Shown here: positions 9,721 through 21,484 of the stretch, in pieces
Numbering within the stretch: position 1 is the first letter of the stretch
How the letters are laid out: the number at the start of each line of letters is the position of its first letter
Assembly (NCBI RefSeq): GCF_018446385.1
Contig: NC_055990.1
Span: 134,366,996-134,430,995 of the forward strand
DNA length: 64,000 nucleotides
Direction: 5' to 3'
From: Zingiber officinale
Taxonomy: Eukaryota > Streptophyta > Magnoliopsida > Zingiberales > Zingiberaceae
Translations under genes and position numbers: made by a program
The notes under the pieces: generated by a model
The model's input: only the letters and a program-made list of their open reading frames with translations
Databases searched by the model: none
What the model was told of the DNA's origin: nothing

Positions 9721-11395
9721 ATGGCCCATCAAGAGGGTTATAGCACCGTTCGTCCCCCGCTCTTCACCGGATAAGACTTCGGGTACTGGAAGAGGCGAAT
9801 GGAAACATTCCTCAAAACCCAGTTCGAGACATGGATGATCGTCAAGACTGGACTACAACTCCCATTTGACGAAGACGGCAAGCCGACACCCTGCAAAAAA
9901 TGGGAACCGACCATAATCAAGAAGGTGGAAGCTGATGCCAAAGCGACCTGCACCCTCCAGTGCGGACTGACCAAGGAGGAGCTCAATCGAGTTGGCCCGT
10001 TCACATCAGCAAAGGAGCTCTGGGAGAAACTGATCGAACTCCACGAGGGAACCTCTGACACAAAAGTAAGTAAACGTGACTTGTTGCTTAATAAATTGTA
10101 TAATCTAAAGATGCAGGAAGGTGAGACGGTGAGTTCACTGCACGCAAGAATTCAAGACATCCTCAACTCCCTCCACTGAATCGAGCAGAAGGTAGAAAAT
10201 AGGGATATCATAAGGTACGCTCTTAACTCGTTTCCAAGGAGTACATTGTGGGCATCAATGGTAGATGGCTACAAAGTCTCTAAGGATCTATCTTGTATTA
10301 AATTAGATGAATTGTTTTCGGAATTTGAACTTCACGAGCAGACTAATGCACAGCCAACCGAGAAGGGGGTTGCTTTGGTTGCAGGTACCAGTCAAACACG
10401 CGAACCGAGATCACGACGAAGAACTGAACCGGAGTTGGAAGAAGAACCCGACTCAGACGATGAAGACGATGAATTAACAACCGAGCTCGTAAACCTCGTA
10501 AAGAAGCTTTACAAGAAGAAGAAGGGCTTCAGCAAGAGAGATCTAAAGAAGGCAGTACAATCCAAGGAGGTTCAACCGAGTTCGAAGGGTAAGTTCGAGG
10601 TTATCTGCTATGGGTGCAACCAGAAGAGGCACATCAAGGCCAACTGCCCAAGTCTGAAGGATGCAAAGAAGCGAAAGAAGAAGGCCCTGAAGGCAACGTG
10701 GGGCAAATCCTCATAAGAAGATACCGACGACGAACTCGATCAGACGAGTCTCCTCGCACTGATGGCCCGGGACCAGATCGATGTGTTCGAGAGCGAGAGC
10801 GAGTAGGAGGCCGAGTCCGAGCGAAGCCACGGATCCGTATCCGTTTCCGAAGGGCCAGACCCCGCTGTGAGTATTTCTAGACTTAATAATCTAGTTAATT
10901 ATTTATTGCGAAAGTTAGCTAAATCAAACCTTAGAGTTAAGTCACTTCTAAAGGAAGTAGAAGTCCTTAAAGAAGTGACTGACTCCGAATCCTTGATTGA
11001 ACCAGTTCAGACTGGAAACTCAACTCAAGTCCACAAACTTGAAGAAGAGAATTCCAGCCTGAAAACTCAAGTCAAGGATCTGGAGAAAATACTAGAATGA
11101 TTTTCTTTAGGTTCCAAGAATCTTGACCTAATTCTTGGGACACAAAGAACCGTTTATAATAGAACTGGTCTAGGATTTAAACCAAAGAAAAAATACAAAT
11201 CTTATTTATCTCTTGTACAAAAAGCAAATTGAAAATCAGTCCAAGCATGGGTCCCCAAGTCCAAATTGATTAATCAAGTTGGACTTGGTCAACATTGGAT
11301 CCCGAAGGATCAAATACACTACCTCGAAAGACCATATCGAGGCTATGATCCAGAGGGAGCAAAAACAAAAACGATATTAATAAAACGAACATAAT
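9721..11395 (+). pseudogene. Outer Copia gag, with stops
   Basis: Begins MAHQEGYSTVRPPLF and parallels the intact gag of the inner element (21307-23136). In-frame stops lie near 9772, 10179, 10716, 10806, 11098 and about 11230. Visible parts are the Copia gag core (FETWMIVKTG, ATCTLQCGL, ELWEKLIELHEG, LLLNKLYNLKMQEGE), the CCHC zinc knuckle CYGCNQKRHIKANC (near 10610-10650), an acidic region and a coiled-coil segment (LRKLAKSNLRVKSLLKEVE). It ends in the conserved QVGLGQHWIPKDQIHYL motif. The stops rule out a full-length Gag. Confidence 0.9.
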
Positions 11396-13150
11396 TAAAA
11401 TTTTAAAATTCAATTCAAAATTCAAAATTAAATTAAAAATTCAAAATTAAATTAAAAATTTGAAATTAAATTAAAAATTCAAAATTAAATTAAAAAATTC
11501 AAAATTCAAAATTCAAAATTCAATTAAAAATTTGAAATTAAATTAAATTTGAAATTAAATTAAATTTGAAATTTGAAATTAAATTAAAAATTTGAAATTA
11601 AATTTAAAATTTTGAAATTAAAAATTAAAAATTAAAAATTAAAAATTAAAAATTCAATTAAAAATTTGAAATTAAATTAAAAATTCAAATAAAAATTCAA
11701 AATTCAAAATTCAAAATTCAAAATTCAAAATTCAAAAATCAAAAATCAAATAAAAATAGAAGGAGGATCCAGAATAGCTAGCACCCCGACTAAACTACCC
11801 GACTCGGTAGCCCAACTTAATCTACCCGACAAGGTAACTGAACTTTACCTACCCGACAGGGTAAATAGGGTTAGAATAAAAAGGCCTAGGCTTAACTTGA
11901 CCCACGGTACTGGTGAAGTATTGGATGATAGTACGTTGGGAAAGCTTAGTCATCACATGTCTAGGAAGATATGGCTTTGACCTGGTGCATTTGGCTAAGT
12001 GGAACTGACCGAAGCTACCCTTTATGGATCCTAACCAGTTAGACCAAGGTTTTGTACTAAATTCAATGGATAGGACTATTTGAAAAACCTCGAAGGCATG
12101 GTTACTTTAATGATGTCCTTATGACTCACCATAGCCCAGAAGTTTATCCAAAGAACGTCTGCTTGTTGAACCCAAAACTAAACCTAAATCTAACACAAAG
12201 TTAAACTAAACCCTAAAATTGAACCTAATTTATCTCACAAAAATTGTAGGATTACCTGATTGAAAATTTAGATCGGGTGAGATGATTAAGGAATATAAAT
12301 TTAAAAGAGAATCAAATTTGAAATTCAAATTGAAAATTAAATTCGTAATTAATATTATTTTTTTCAATTTCAAAATTATTTAAAAATTACTTTCAAAATC
12401 ACTTTCAAAATTATTTAAAAATTATTTTCAAAATCAATTTCAAAATCATTTTAAAAATCTTTTAAAACTTAATTATTTGAAAAATCTTTTAAAACAAAAT
12501 TATTTGAAAAATCTTTTTAAAATCTTTTAAAACTTAATTTCAAAATTATTTTAAAAACCTTTTAAAACTTAATTTCAAAATTATTTTAAAAATATTTTCA
12601 AAATTATTTAAAAAATTTTTCAAAATCAATTTCAAAATTATTAAAAAAATCCTTTTAAAATCAATTTCAAAACTATTTTAAAAATCTTTTAAAACTTAAT
12701 TTCAAAATTATTTTAATCTTAATTTCAAAATTATTTTAAAAATTCTTTCAAAATCAATTTCAAAATTATTTTAAAATCCTTTGAAAATTAATTTCAAAAT
12801 TATTTTAAAAATCTTTTAAAACTTAATTTCAAAATTATTTGAAAAATATTTTTAAAATCATTTTTTCAAATTAATTAACTTATTATTTTTCAAATTAATT
12901 AAATTAAAAATTATTTCTCAAATTAATTAACTTAAATTATTTTCAAAATTAATCAAACTTAATTAAACTAAATTAAGTGCTAAACATAATTAAAAAAATT
13001 ATTTTTAAAATTCATCATTAATTAAAAATGGAGTTAACATTTAAAATTAACCTAGTGTTACACTTATGTTTCAATCAAATTCAAACTCAAACTTAATCAA
13101 TTCACTTTCTTTTCATCAAATAGAGTCCAATTCAAACAATTTATGTGTAG
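11396..13150. repeat. Outer Copia gag-pol spacer with AT-rich low-complexity blocks
   Basis: Two blocks of near-repetitive A/T DNA, mainly AAAATTCAAAATT and AAATTTGAAATT (about 11397-11755) and TTTCAAAATTATTTTAAAAA (about 12300-13000). They flank a roughly 530-bp unique segment (11760-12290) with CTACCCGAC-type repeats. The inner element has the same unique segment at about 20730-21265 on the minus strand. Neither copy has an open frame through it. Confidence 0.85.
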
Positions 13151-13162
13151 GAACATAAAGAA

Positions 13163-14839
13163 TTGGATCAGTGGATGTTAGATAGTGGATGCTCCAGACA
13201 CATGACTGGAGATAAATTAAAGTTCACAAAGCTCAAACTAAAGAATTTAGGGTATGTTGAATTCGGCAACGACGGCAAACTTAAGGTAATCGGAAGAAGT
13301 AACATCGAACTTAGTTCCGATTTTATTATTCGAAAAGTTCTACTAGTTGAAAACTTCAATTTTAATCTTCTAAGTATAAGCCAATTGTGTGATAGTGGAT
13401 ACTTAGTTACCTTTGACAAATCTAGTTGTTTATTTAAAAATATTGAAAACCCTGAAATCACACTTAAAGGGCTTAGGAAAAATAGCATGTACTCAATTGA
13501 TCTACCCACTTTCTCAATAAAGTGTTTTCTAACACAAGAGGAAGAAACTGACTTGTGACACAGAAGATTGAACTCACACCAGACTCATTTCAAAAATGAG
13601 TCAAAATGGTCTAGTTAAAGGTTTGCCCAAATTAAAATTTATTGAAAACTCAATCTGTAATGCTTGTCAATAAGGAAAACAAACCAAGTCAACCCACAAA
13701 TCAACTAATCTAGAAAGAACTAACTCTTTACTTGAGCTCCTTCACCTTGACCTATTTGATTCACATGGAGCCAAGTCACTAAGCAAAAACCAGTATTGCT
13801 TAGTTATAATCGATGACCACTCTAGGTTCTCCTGGGTAAAATTTCTAAAAACAAAAGATGAAACTTTTGAAGAATTTAGTAATTTTTGCAAGTTAACAGA
13901 AAACGAAAAAGATACTAAAATTAAAAGAATAAGAAGTGATCATGGGGGGAATTTGAAAATCATAGGTTTACCCAATTCTGTAAAATCAATGGATACCAAC
14001 ATGAATTTTCATGTCCTAGAACCCCCCAACAAAACGATCTAGTGGAACGTAAAAATAGAATGCTACAAGAAGCCGCTAGAACCATGCTAAATGAATATAA
14101 CTTAAATCATCAATTTTGGGCCGAAGCCATAAATACAGCAAATTATATTCAAAATAGAATTCTTATTAACAAACTTCACAATAAAACTCCTTATGAAATA
14201 TATTATAATAAAATTCCCAACCTAAACTATTTAAAAGTTTTTGGATGTAAAGTCCATATTTTAAATACTAAAGATTACTTAGAAAAAATTACACCCAAAT
14301 CAACCAAGGAATCTTTTTAGGGTACTCCACAACTAGTAGGGCCTATAGAGTCTATAACCAAAATACCCTAAAAGTTGAAGAAACGACTAATATAATATTT
14401 GATGAAGAAAATAATCTACCTAACTTAAATGAAAATGTTGACATTAATCCAAGAATTATTGAAGACGATGAAATTCATCCCAACACTAATAAACCAGAGG
14501 AACCAATTTCTGACCCAAATATAAGACCAATTAGAGCAAGTACCTCTCACCCACCTGACCAAATTTTGGGTGATCCAAACCTAGGAGTCAGAACTAGATC
14601 CTCGTATAGGAACCTGAGTCAGATTGCCCTTATTTCAAAGATTGAGCCTAAGACTATAGAAGAAGCCCTACCCGACCCAGACTGGATCATTGCTATGCAG
14701 GAAAAGCTAGAACAATTCGAAAGAAACCAAGTCTGGGAACCTGTACCTAAACCCATAGATAAGTCCATAATTGACACCAAATGGGTATTTAGAAACAAAT
14801 TGGATGATCAGGATGAAATAGTTAGAAACAAGGCTAGAC
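13163..14839 (+). pseudogene. Outer Copia pol, part 1 (protease, integrase, start of RT)
   Basis: Starts [13 protein letters not shown], the aspartic protease DSG motif of Copia, followed by integrase segments. These include the [13 protein letters not shown] and RSDHGG regions, [16 protein letters not shown], and the [10 protein letters not shown] connection. It then enters RT at [21 protein letters not shown] and [22 protein letters not shown]. The frame is broken by TGA near 13556, a frameshift near 13570, a stop in the CNACQ motif (about 13671) and others. The reading ends at codon KAR-L where the inner Copia inserted; TAGAC (14835-14839) is the duplicated target. Confidence 0.9.
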
Positions 14840-16089
14840 TGTTGGATCGAAACCGCGCTAGAGGGGGGGGTGAATAGCGCTCGCGGCTATTTCGTTTTTC
14901 GGAAAACACTCGAGTAGAATACGCAGCGGAAAATGTAAATAAACACAAACACAGAGACACGGTCGTTTACTTCGTTCGGAGCCTAAGGCGAGTCCTACTC
15001 GAAGGCCCGCGATCCTTGATCGCTTCTGGTGGGCAACAACTATAAGTTCGATAAACGATTACAAGTTGAAGTACAATAAACGACAGTAAATAATTATACC
15101 AACGACAAAGAAATGAAGATTCGGAGCTCCTGGTCGTCGGGCACAAGTAGCAGCACTTCGGAACGTCGTTTGGAGCAGCACGTAGCACTTGAATCACTTG
15201 GAAGAAGATCGTGTGAAGCTGCTGGTCGAGACCCCTTATAAAGGGGGTTTAAGGCGCCTTATACTGTTCATTAAGGCGCCTTGAACGAGCCGAGTCACCC
15301 GCGTGGATCAGCACTGACCTGGTCGAACTCTATCTGGTTCAAGGCGCCTTCAGCCTATCCAAGGCGCCTTCAACCTCCGGTCCAAGGCGCCTTGAACTCC
15401 ATTCAAGGCGCCTCCAGTCTGCTGCGCTGGCCTTTTCCTGGCTCGCACCCGAGGCGCCTCCAAGCTCCATGGAGGTGCCTCGGACACTGTTCATCCGAGT
15501 TCTTCTTTGTGTTTTTGGTACCTGCAAGTATGTTAATCCAAAAGTACCTGCAACACAAAGTTAACACAAAATAATAGTATGAATATGAAGTTATGACAGT
15601 CTCTGGACTGTCTGGGTCTGACTTCGGATTTTCGACCGGAAACCCTATGTCGACCCAACGCCTATTGTTCCCTCAACGGGGAACGCGTCCTCACCTACTC
15701 CACTCAGGAGATTTACCTGTTGCCAGTCGATCCTCCAGATCGACTGGACTTTTGCTCGGCACTCGATGCTCCCGGACTTTCTGCTGAACATCCGCTTCAC
15801 CGGCCAGTTCAGACTTTCACCTGGTTCGCGACACCAGGACTTTCCACCTAGGGTTACCACCCCCTAGGACTTTTGCCTGAAGCCATCGACCTGCCAAGGC
15901 TTTCCGCATAGGGTTACCACCCCCTATGACCTAGGGTTACCACCCCCTAGGGTTTTACCTTGCCTAACCGCAGTTAGGACTTTCCTGAAACACTCAGCAA
16001 AAGCTGTCAGACAACAAAGCACCTTAACTTTGAATCCTTTGCCATTATCAAAACTTAGGTTCGATCGTCGGATGCTTCCCGCACCAACA
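14840..16089 (-). repeat. 3' LTR of inner Copia
   Basis: Plus-strand ends are TGTTGGATCG and GCACCAACA. It contains GGCGCC palindromes at about 15248-15480, the perfect CCCCTT-ATA-AAGGGG TATA palindrome (15232-15246), and the inverted-repeat chain at about 15722-15985. Compared with the right LTR at 23400 it differs by few substitutions and one small indel (about 15380, absent near 23938). Confidence 0.93.
15722..15985. repeat. Chain of inverted repeats in inner Copia U3
   Basis: Includes a near-perfect hairpin with 10-bp arms CCAGTCGATC and GATCGACTGG and a 5-base loop (about 15722-15746), and CCTGG/CCAGG around TTCGCGACA (about 15820-15840). Three 22-bp units follow: CCTAGGG/CCCTAGG at 15847-15868, CATAGGG/CCCTATG at 15907-15928, and CCTAGGG/CCCTAGG at 15930-15951. 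The middle unit differs from its neighbours at both partners of one base pair, so pairing is kept. Confidence 0.88.
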
Positions 16090-17327
16090 ATCTCCCCCTT
16101 TTTGATTATGGCAATACGTAATTCAAAGTTAAGAAAAAAACAACATATGCATAAAGTAAACCAAGCTTAAGTAAATAAACTTCAAATGCAATAACAGTTA
16201 AGCTGGAAACTTTTAACTTGGTAATATTAGACTCCCTCTTAATAAAAGCCCTCCTTTTATTAATTACTTTGAGTTTTCTTTTAACTTTAATTTACCTACT
16301 CTCCCCCTTTTCCATATATCAAAAATAAACCAGTTTGAAAGTAGATTTGTATTTTTTTGAAGGAAAATTTTCAAAGAAGGATAACAACACATTTTCTTCT
16401 TAGATTGCCAAATTTGAAAATACTTAGCTATATATTTAGCTTCGAAATGATTTGTATTGAGAAAATATTTTGCCAAATAGCTAAGTTTAGAGTACAATCT
16501 AACTAAGTCTAGTTAAAATAGTCTTAAAACTAACTAAGTTTGAAAATATGAGTATTTGAATTTTCAATAAAGGGATTTGCTTAGAAGTTATAAAATATGA
16601 GGTCACTTGAAAACTTTAAAACGTTATAAAAAGTTGACCAGATTTGAAAATATTTGAATACTCAATTACATGGACAAGTTTTGAAAAACTGTAATTAAGT
16701 TTTGAATATGCATTTTGAAGAAACTTTGATATATAAAAAATATTTAGTTTTAGGACACAGGGAGTAGCAGTAGATTGTTTTCTAGTCCAAGCATGAGTCA
16801 AATTAAATTACTGAGTTTAATTTGATTAAGTATCAGAGCCTTAAAATGATCAGGTAAAGTAATTTGATTAGAACCTTAAAACAAATTGAAACACACTTTT
16901 CTCAATTGTCTAACCTTTAGCTACTTGCTGATTGCCTAGAGGGCAGTAGCTTTCACATGGTTAGTCAAATTAAGTCCATTTGGTCCAGATAGAGTTGGCT
17001 AGAGCTGGAAGACTTGACTTAATTAATATTTATGATGTGTTTAACGCCCAGACTCATATTGATGCACAAATATAAGCATTCCTGAGTCCAGGCTGTACCC
17101 TATGCACCTCACGCCATTCTAAGTTTGTCAAACACAAGCAAGGTATACCTAGGTGATTGTGAGATGCTCTGGCTTTAATCTAGGGGTACATGATATCTAG
17201 GGGAAAGCCTAAGCTAAATCCAGAATTTTTGAAAATTCTAAGAAATTAGAATTTTGAAATAAGTATTTTCCTAGAAATTTTTAAAAGCAAATCATAACCA
17301 ATTTTTTTTTTTTAAAAAAAACATTGT
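16090..17327 (-). other. Inner Copia 3' untranslated region and polypurine tract
   Basis: Between the pol end and the 3' LTR there is no coding sequence. A G-rich minus-strand tract AAAAAGGGGGAGAT (16089-16103) abuts the LTR and is the likely plus-strand primer. A second similar tract lies at about 16303-16313. The outer element has the same pair (about 27181 and 27384), so the arrangement is a family trait. Confidence 0.8.
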
Positions 17328-20300
17328 CTATTCTACCCAACACATTCCTATTTGTCTTCTAAGTGAGCTGAACTCAAGTTCAGGTAAGGGTTTTGTGAAG
17401 ATGTCAGCTAGATTTGATTTTGACTCAACATAGTTGAGTATAATATCACCCTTAGCTACATGATCCCTTACAAAATGGTGCTTCACTTCTATATGTTTAG
17501 TCCTTGAGTGATGAATTGGGTTTTTTGTTAAATTTATGGAACTTATATTATCAATTGAGATTTTTGTTTATGATAGTTCAGTTGATAGTCTTTAAGAGTG
17601 TGCATCATCCAAAGCAATTGAGATGTGCATTCACCTAAGGCTATATATTCAGCTTCAGTGGTAGACAAAGCCACACAATGTTGCTTTCTACTTGACCAAC
17701 TTACTAGGCATTGTCCTAGAAATTGACAACTACCACTTGTGCTTTTTCTATCTAACTTGCATCCGGCGTAATCCGAGTCAGAATAGCCAAGAAGGTCAAA
17801 GGTGCAAGTTCTAGGGTACCAGAGTCCTATATTTAGAGTACCTTTAATGTACCTAAGTATTCTTTTAACATAGGTTAAATGTGACTCTTTTGCACAAGAT
17901 TGGTATCTTGCGCACATACCAACTGCAAATAATATGTCGGGTCGGCTTGCAGTTAGGTAAAGCAAGCTTCCTATGGCACTCCTATAGTACTTTGGATCTA
18001 CTGGTTTTCCTTCAGGGTCAGAGTCTATGTTAATGTTGGTTGCCATTGGAGTATTTATTATTTTTGAATTTTCCATGCAGAATTTTTTAATTAATTCCTT
18101 TGCATATTTAGTTTGATAAATATATATTCCATCTTTAGTTTGTTTTATTTGTAAGCCTAAGAAAAAATTAAGTTCACCAACCATACTCATTTCGAATTCA
18201 TTTTCCATTAATTTAGTGAATTCTTTTAAAAATTTAGAGTTATTTGATCCAAAAATTATATCATCAACATAGATTTGAGCTATGAAGATGTCTTTGTCTA
18301 TAGTTTTTACAAATAGAGTTGGATCTATTTGACCTTGGTTGAAACCTTTGGATATTAAGTGATTTGACAATCGTTCATACCATGCCCTAGGGGCTTGTTT
18401 AAGTCCGTACAAGGCCTTTTTTAACCTAAATACATGATTACGATATCCTAAGTCCTCAAATCCTAGGGGTTGGCTTACATATACTTCCTCCTTAATAAAT
18501 CCATTTAAGAATGCTGACTTGACATCCATTTGGTATAGTTTAAATCCTTTGTTTGCTACATAGGCTAACAACATTCTAATGGATTCGAGTCTAGCTACTG
18601 GGGCATAGGTTTCATCATAGTCCAAACCTTCAACTTGGCTGAATCCTTTAGCTACAAGCCTAGCCTTATTTCTAATTATTTCGCCTTGATCATCTAGCTT
18701 GTTTCTAAATACCCATTTTGTATCGATTATTGATTTATTTGAGGGTTTAGATACAAGTTCCCAGACTTGATTTCTCTCAAATTGGGCTAACTCTTCCTGC
18801 ATAGCTATGATCCAGTCCGGGTCAGGTAGTGCTTCTTCTATTGTTTTTGGTTCGATTTTAGAAATTAGGGCAATCTGACTGTGAATTCTATAGGAGGATC
18901 TAGTTCTTACCCCTAGATTTGGATCACCCAAAATTTGATCAGATGGGTGAGAGGTACTGACCCTAGTTGGTCTGATAAGTGGGTCAGGGGCTGGTTCCTC
19001 TGGTATATTAAGATTTGGTTGAATTTCATCATCTTCTATATTTCTTGGGTCAACTTCAACATTCTCATTTGGTAGATTATATTCTTCATCAAATATTAAA
19101 TTAGTTGTTTCTTCAACTTTTAGGGTGTTTTGATTGTAGACTCTATAGGCTCGACTGTTTGAGGAATATCCTAAAAATATTCCTTTGTTAGATTTGGGTG
19201 TGAATTTTCTTAAATAATCTTTAGTATTTAAAATGTGAACTTTACATCCAAATACTTTTAAATAATTTAAGTTAGGAATTTTATGATAATATAGTTCATA
19301 AGGGGTTTTCTTGTGAAATTTGTTGATCAAGATTCGATTTTGAATATGATTTGCAGTATTTATTGCTTCTGCCCAAAATTGGTGATTTAAATTATATTCA
19401 TTTAACATGGTTCTTGCGGCTTCTTGTAGAGTTCTATTTTTACGTTCCACCAGACCATTTTGTTGAGGGGTTCTAGGACATGAAAATTCATGTTGATAAC
19501 CATTTATTTTACAAAATTGGGTAAATTTATGATTTTCAAATTCCCCTCCGTGATCACTTCTTATTCTTTTAATTTTAGTATCTTTTTCATTTTCTATTAA
19601 TTTACAAAAGTTACTAAATATTTCATAGGTTTCATCTTTAGTTTTTAGGAATTTTACCCATGAAAATCTAGAGTAGTCATCGATTATTACTAAGCAATAC
19701 TGGTTCTTGCTTAGTGACTTAGCTCCATGTGAATCAAATAGGTCAAGGTGAAGGAGCTCAAGTAAGGAGCTGGTTCTTTCAAGATTTGTTGATTTGTGTG
19801 TTGACTTAGTTTGTTTTCCTTGTTGACACGCATTACAGATAGAATTTTCAATGAATTTTAGTTTTGGTAAACCTTTAACTAAACCATTATGACTCATTTT
19901 TGAAATGAGTCTAGTGTGAGTGTGACACAATCTTCTGTGCCACAAATCAGTTTCCTCTTCTTGTGTTAGAAAACACCTTTTTGAGGATGTCGGTAGATTA
20001 ATTGAATACATATTATTTATCCTAAGTCCCTTAAGTAAGATTTCAGGATTTTCAATGTTTTTAACTAAACACCTGGTTTTGTCAAAAGTTACTAAGTATC
20101 CGCTATCACACAATTGACTTATACTTAATAAATTAAACTTGAAATTTTCAACTAACAGGACTTTTCGAATAATAAAATCGGAGTTGAGTTCAATATTACC
20201 TCTTCCGATTACCTTAAGTTGACCTTCGTTACCGAATGCAACTGATCCTAAGTTCTTGTACGTTAGTTTAGTAAACTTCAATTTATCTCCAGTCATGTGT

Positions 20301-20335
20301 CTGGAGCAGCCACTATCCAGCATCCATTGATCCAA
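17328..20335 (-). pseudogene. Inner Copia pol polyprotein, one late frameshift
   Basis: A 930-residue open frame (20335-17543) covers, in order, protease ([10 protein letters not shown]), integrase zinc finger (HRRLCHTHT … CNACQQGK), integrase core with D, D and E positions ([44 protein letters not shown]), and reverse transcriptase ([37 protein letters not shown]). RNase H follows ([32 protein letters not shown]). Near 17565, at an AAACAAAAATC run, a one-base frameshift causes early termination. In the next frame the conserved tail ([26 protein letters not shown]) runs on to a TAG at 17328-17330. Without the shift it would be a full Copia Pol, so it is a near-intact pseudogene. Confidence 0.93.
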
Positions 20336-21306
20336 TTCCTACATAGTAAGTGGTTGAATTGTTTTAATGGATTTCATGATAGTTAAATTGAAGTAAACTT
20401 GTTAGAGATAAATTTTTTTTGAAGGAGTTTTGAATAATTTTGAGATTTAGTTTAATTTTGAGATTTAGTTTTAAAATAATTTTGAAATTTAAGTTTAAAA
20501 TAATTTTGAAATTTAAGTTTAAATAATTTTGAAATTTAAGTTTAAAATAATTTTGAAATTTAAGTTTAAAATAATTTTGAAGTTTAAGTTTAAAATAATT
20601 TTGAAATTTAAGTTTTTAAAATAATTTTGAAGTTTAAGTTTAAATTAATTTTGAAGTTTAAGTTTTTAAAATAATTTTGAAATTTAAGTTTTAAAATAAT
20701 TTTGAAATTTAAGTTTTTAAAATTTCTTAATCATCTCACCCGACCTAGATTTTCAATCAGGGAATCCTATAATTGTTGTGAGATGAATTATAATTCAATT
20801 TTAAGGTTTGGGTTAACTTTGTGTTAGATTCAGGTTTAGCTTTGGGTTCAACAAGTAAGCATTCTTTGGATAAACTTCTGGGCTATGGTGAGTCACAAGG
20901 AACTCATTAAAGTAACCATGCCTTCGAGGTTTTCCAAATAGTCCTACCCATTGAGCTTGGTACTAAACCTTGGTCTAACTAGTTAGGATCCATTTAAGGG
21001 TAGCTTCAGTCAGTTCCACTTGGCCAAATGCACCAGGTCGAAGCCATATCTTCCTAGACATGCGATGCCCAAGCTTCCCTAACGTACTATCATCCAAAAA
21101 CTTCACCAGTACTGTGGTTCAAGTTAACCTTAGTCCGTTTTAATCTAACCTTAATTGCCCTGCCGGGTGATCTACTCTTGTTTTACCCATTTCGGGTAGA
21201 TTAGGTTCAGCTACCCTGCCGGGTAATTTAGTTGGGGGTGCCAGTGAGTCTGGATCCTCTATATTGAGTTTTAATTTCAAATTTTGAATTTAATTTGAAT
21301 TTAATT
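20336..21306 (-). other. Inner Copia gag-pol spacer
   Basis: About 970 bp without an open frame separates gag from pol. It has AT-rich repeats at 20400-20720 (TTTTGAAATTTAAGTTTAAA-like units) and a unique segment at 20730-21260 matching the outer copy. The pol ATG at 20335 is the first codon of WMLDSGC-type sequence (MDQWMLDSG) and follows a stop, so Pol cannot be made by simple read-through here. Confidence 0.8.
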
Positions 21307-21484
21307 TTAATTTCGAATTTTGAATTTAATTTTAATTTTAATTTTGAATTTAATTTTAATTTTGAATTTAATTTTAATTTTAATTTGAATTTTAATTCTA
21401 ATTTTAATTTTGAATTTAATTTTAATTTTGAATTTAATTTTAATTTTAATTTTAATTTGAATTTTAATTTTTTTTTTTTTTTTT
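21270..21484. repeat. AT-rich low-complexity block read as the Gag tail
   Basis: Tandem AATTTTAATTTTGAATTT-like units followed by a run of 15 or more T (about 21468-21484). On the minus strand this translates to alternating Lys-Ile/Lys-Phe. It is the equivalent of the 11397-11755 block of the outer element. Confidence 0.85.

Noticed and set aside
15281..15574. 97-residue frame in the Copia LTR rich in Ala/Pro (also 23840-24127)
   Set aside because: Produced by translation of the GGCGCC palindrome array; not a gene.
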